From: an uncultured Devosia sp.
Lineage (GTDB): Bacteria; Pseudomonadota; Alphaproteobacteria; Rhizobiales; Devosiaceae
DNA length: 9,007 nucleotides
Assembly: GCA_946480655.1 (NCBI GenBank)
Contig: CAMLKN010000084.1
Location: 1 to 9,007, forward strand
Reading direction: 5' to 3'
A model generated the notes under the pieces. The model was not told the origin of the DNA, did no database searches, and saw nothing but the letters and a program-made list of their open reading frames with translations. The position numbers and the translations under genes are program-made. Numbering within the stretch: position 1 is the stretch's first letter; each line of letters opens with the position of its first letter. Below are positions 8,329 to 9,007 of this stretch, piece by piece.

Positions 8329-8768
8329 ATGGTCGTTGCCAGGTCGGGTCCCCCGCCGATCATTGCCGGCTTAGGCGCATTCGCGCCGCGCGTAACCTAC
8401 GTATGCGCGCGCATGTTAGCAATGCTTGGTGCCTATCGGGCACAAATGCGGCAAAACTGGGAGTCCCATGGGATGCGTCGGGCGCCTGCAAGGGATGCCA
8501 CCCCATTTCTGAGCAACGGCGGCAGACGGGCGAAATCTCTGGTCACTCAGTCGACTTTTCCACATTGCATGCCGGGTGGCATCGAGTTTTTTCTCACTTT
8601 TGTCACGAGGGGGCTTCCCATCCGAAAACTCACCCCCTATAACCCGCCCATCGCTGAAGAGCGCGGCGCCAAACGGCGGCAAACTTCGAAGCAAGCCTCT
8701 GAAATCAAATGTAAATTCGGTTTCAGGTTTTCGAGTTTCGGTTCAAAACGAAAAGCGAAAATAGGGTG
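8317..8768. other. Divergent intergenic region between the M23 gene and the rRNA promoter
   Basis: I see no gene in these 452 bases. The open frames crossing it on the + strand lack Shine-Dalgarno sites, and one runs into the rRNA promoter. Near the peptidase side there is a 12-base palindrome ATGCGCGCGCAT (8403-8414), hairpins GGCGC/GCGCC (8374-8387) and GTGCC/GGCAC (8429-8443), and a 10-base palindrome TCCCATGGGA (8464-8473). TTTTCCACA (8556-8564) differs by one base from the DnaA box TTATCCACA. From about 8580 onward the sequence becomes richer in A and T, as expected before a strong promoter. I could not place the M23 promoter with confidence. Confidence 0.55.
8615..8643 (+). promoter_or_regulatory. 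Possible distal rRNA promoter
   Basis: TTCCCA (8615-8620) and TATAAC (8638-8643) are 17 bases apart and match sigma-70 boxes at four and five positions. It points toward the rRNA operon, about 155 bases before the main promoter. Tandem rrn promoters are common in bacteria, but this one rests on short matches only. Confidence 0.3.
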
Positions 8769-8797
8769 TTGACAGGCGGAAACGTCTCGAATACAAC
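8728..8797 (+). promoter_or_regulatory. rRNA operon promoter with A-rich upstream element
   Basis: A perfect -35 box TTGACA (8769-8774), a 17-base spacer and TACAAC (8792-8797) form a strong promoter, with transcription expected near 8804. Directly upstream, 8744-8764 is rich in A tracts at the position of an UP element, which binds the alpha subunits of RNA polymerase. An imperfect inverted repeat (TTTTCGAGTTTCG 8728-8740, CGAAAAGCGAAAA 8749-8761; 11 of 13 positions) ends 7 bases before the -35 box. Confidence 0.85.
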
Positions 8798-8803
8798 CCG
8801 CCA

Positions 8804-9007
8804 GCGTTGACGACGCGAGCACTTGCTGCTCCCACTGATCGACGCAATCTGACAGGGCAGACGATCTGCCGGGCAACCGGAAACAAGATCGCGTTCCCTG
8901 AAAGAATTCAGGAAGCATGGCTTCCGCCCGACGTGTCAGCCGGCGACGGCGATGGGTCAGCTCTTTGACATTGTGAAGAATTGAAGAAAGAGAGACGTGG
9001 ACGGCGA
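8804..9007 (+). other. 16S rRNA operon leader (5' external spacer), cut by window end
   Basis: The stretch after the promoter ends with GCTCTTTGACATTGTGAAG and then AAAGAGAGACGTGGACGGCG, which I recognise as the pre-16S leader of alphaproteobacterial rrn operons. Mature 16S rRNA (starting near AGAGTTTGATC) is not reached. The leader can form several perfect hairpins: GAGCA/TGCTC (8817-8831), GGCAGA/TCTGCC (8856-8870), CCTGAA/TTCAGG with an AGAA loop (8897-8912), and GGAAGC/GCTTCC (8911-8925). The last two share the bases 8911-8912 and so compete for two base pairs. Confidence 0.85.
8960..8970 (+). promoter_or_regulatory. boxA antitermination site
   Basis: GCTCTTTGACA closely matches the boxA consensus (TGCTCTTTAACA). 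In rRNA leaders boxA RNA is bound by NusB-NusE (S10) to stop Rho from ending transcription of the untranslated operon. Its place just before 16S supports this. Confidence 0.8.

Noticed and set aside
8556..8564. DnaA box TTTTCCACA as a sign of a replication origin
   Set aside because: A single near-match without a cluster of boxes or origin-linked genes is expected by chance.
8569..8594. Terminator: ATGCC/GGCAT hairpin before a T run
   Set aside because: The stem is only 5 bp, four bases separate it from the T run, and no + strand gene ends upstream.
8275..8772. 165-codon open frame on the + strand leading to the rRNA promoter
   Set aside because: Runs through the A/T-rich promoter region, has no Shine-Dalgarno and ends inside the -35 box; low-complexity tail without family resemblance.
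8807..8835. Second rRNA promoter at TTGACG (8807-8812)
   Set aside because: No -10-like sequence lies at 16-18 bases downstream.

Overview
The window looks like chromosomal DNA from a GC-rich alphaproteobacterium of the order Hyphomicrobiales, with a Devosia-like organism the best guess. Three things point there: the gene order prfA-prmC-DUF4167-clpB, a DUF4167 protein (a family seen mainly in this group), and a 16S rRNA leader ending in a CTCTTTGACATTGTGAAG-type sequence typical of alphaproteobacterial rrn operons. The genus is inferred from memory of such sequences; no search was run.

Left block (1-3027, + strand): prfA (peptide release factor 1) overlaps or abuts prmC, whose product methylates the glutamine of the GGQ motif in release factors, so enzyme and substrate are adjacent. 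A 344-base gap with several short palindromes and no convincing gene follows. Then comes a small DUF4167 protein closed by a strong intrinsic terminator. prmC carries the most unusual feature of the window: a nested GC-rich palindromic repeat of about 100-120 bases inside its reading frame. It adds roughly 40 low-complexity residues just before the catalytic NPPY motif without breaking the frame.

Middle block (3028-5882, + strand): clpB, the full-length Hsp100 disaggregase, has its own leader and a strong terminator. The leader holds a perfect 9-bp inverted repeat and a 6-base sequence complementary to the Shine-Dalgarno site.

Right block (5883-9007): a 113-residue VOC-fold protein (+ strand) with a plausible promoter converges, with 6 bases between the stops, on a large membrane-anchored M23 zinc endopeptidase (- strand) of the MepM/RgsM type, which probably cuts cell-wall cross-links. 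The endopeptidase appears to start at TTG. Divergently from it, across about 450 bases without a convincing gene, lies a strong rRNA promoter (TTGACA-N17-TACAAC) with an A-rich upstream element. It is followed by a structured leader containing boxA. The window ends inside this leader, before mature 16S rRNA begins.

Most genes here are core housekeeping: translation termination, protein disaggregation, wall remodelling and ribosome synthesis. I see no phage, CRISPR, transposase or defence genes, and no clearly new multi-gene system. The points of interest are the in-frame palindrome in prmC, its possible CTG start, the clpB leader, and the conserved but uncharacterised DUF4167 gene.
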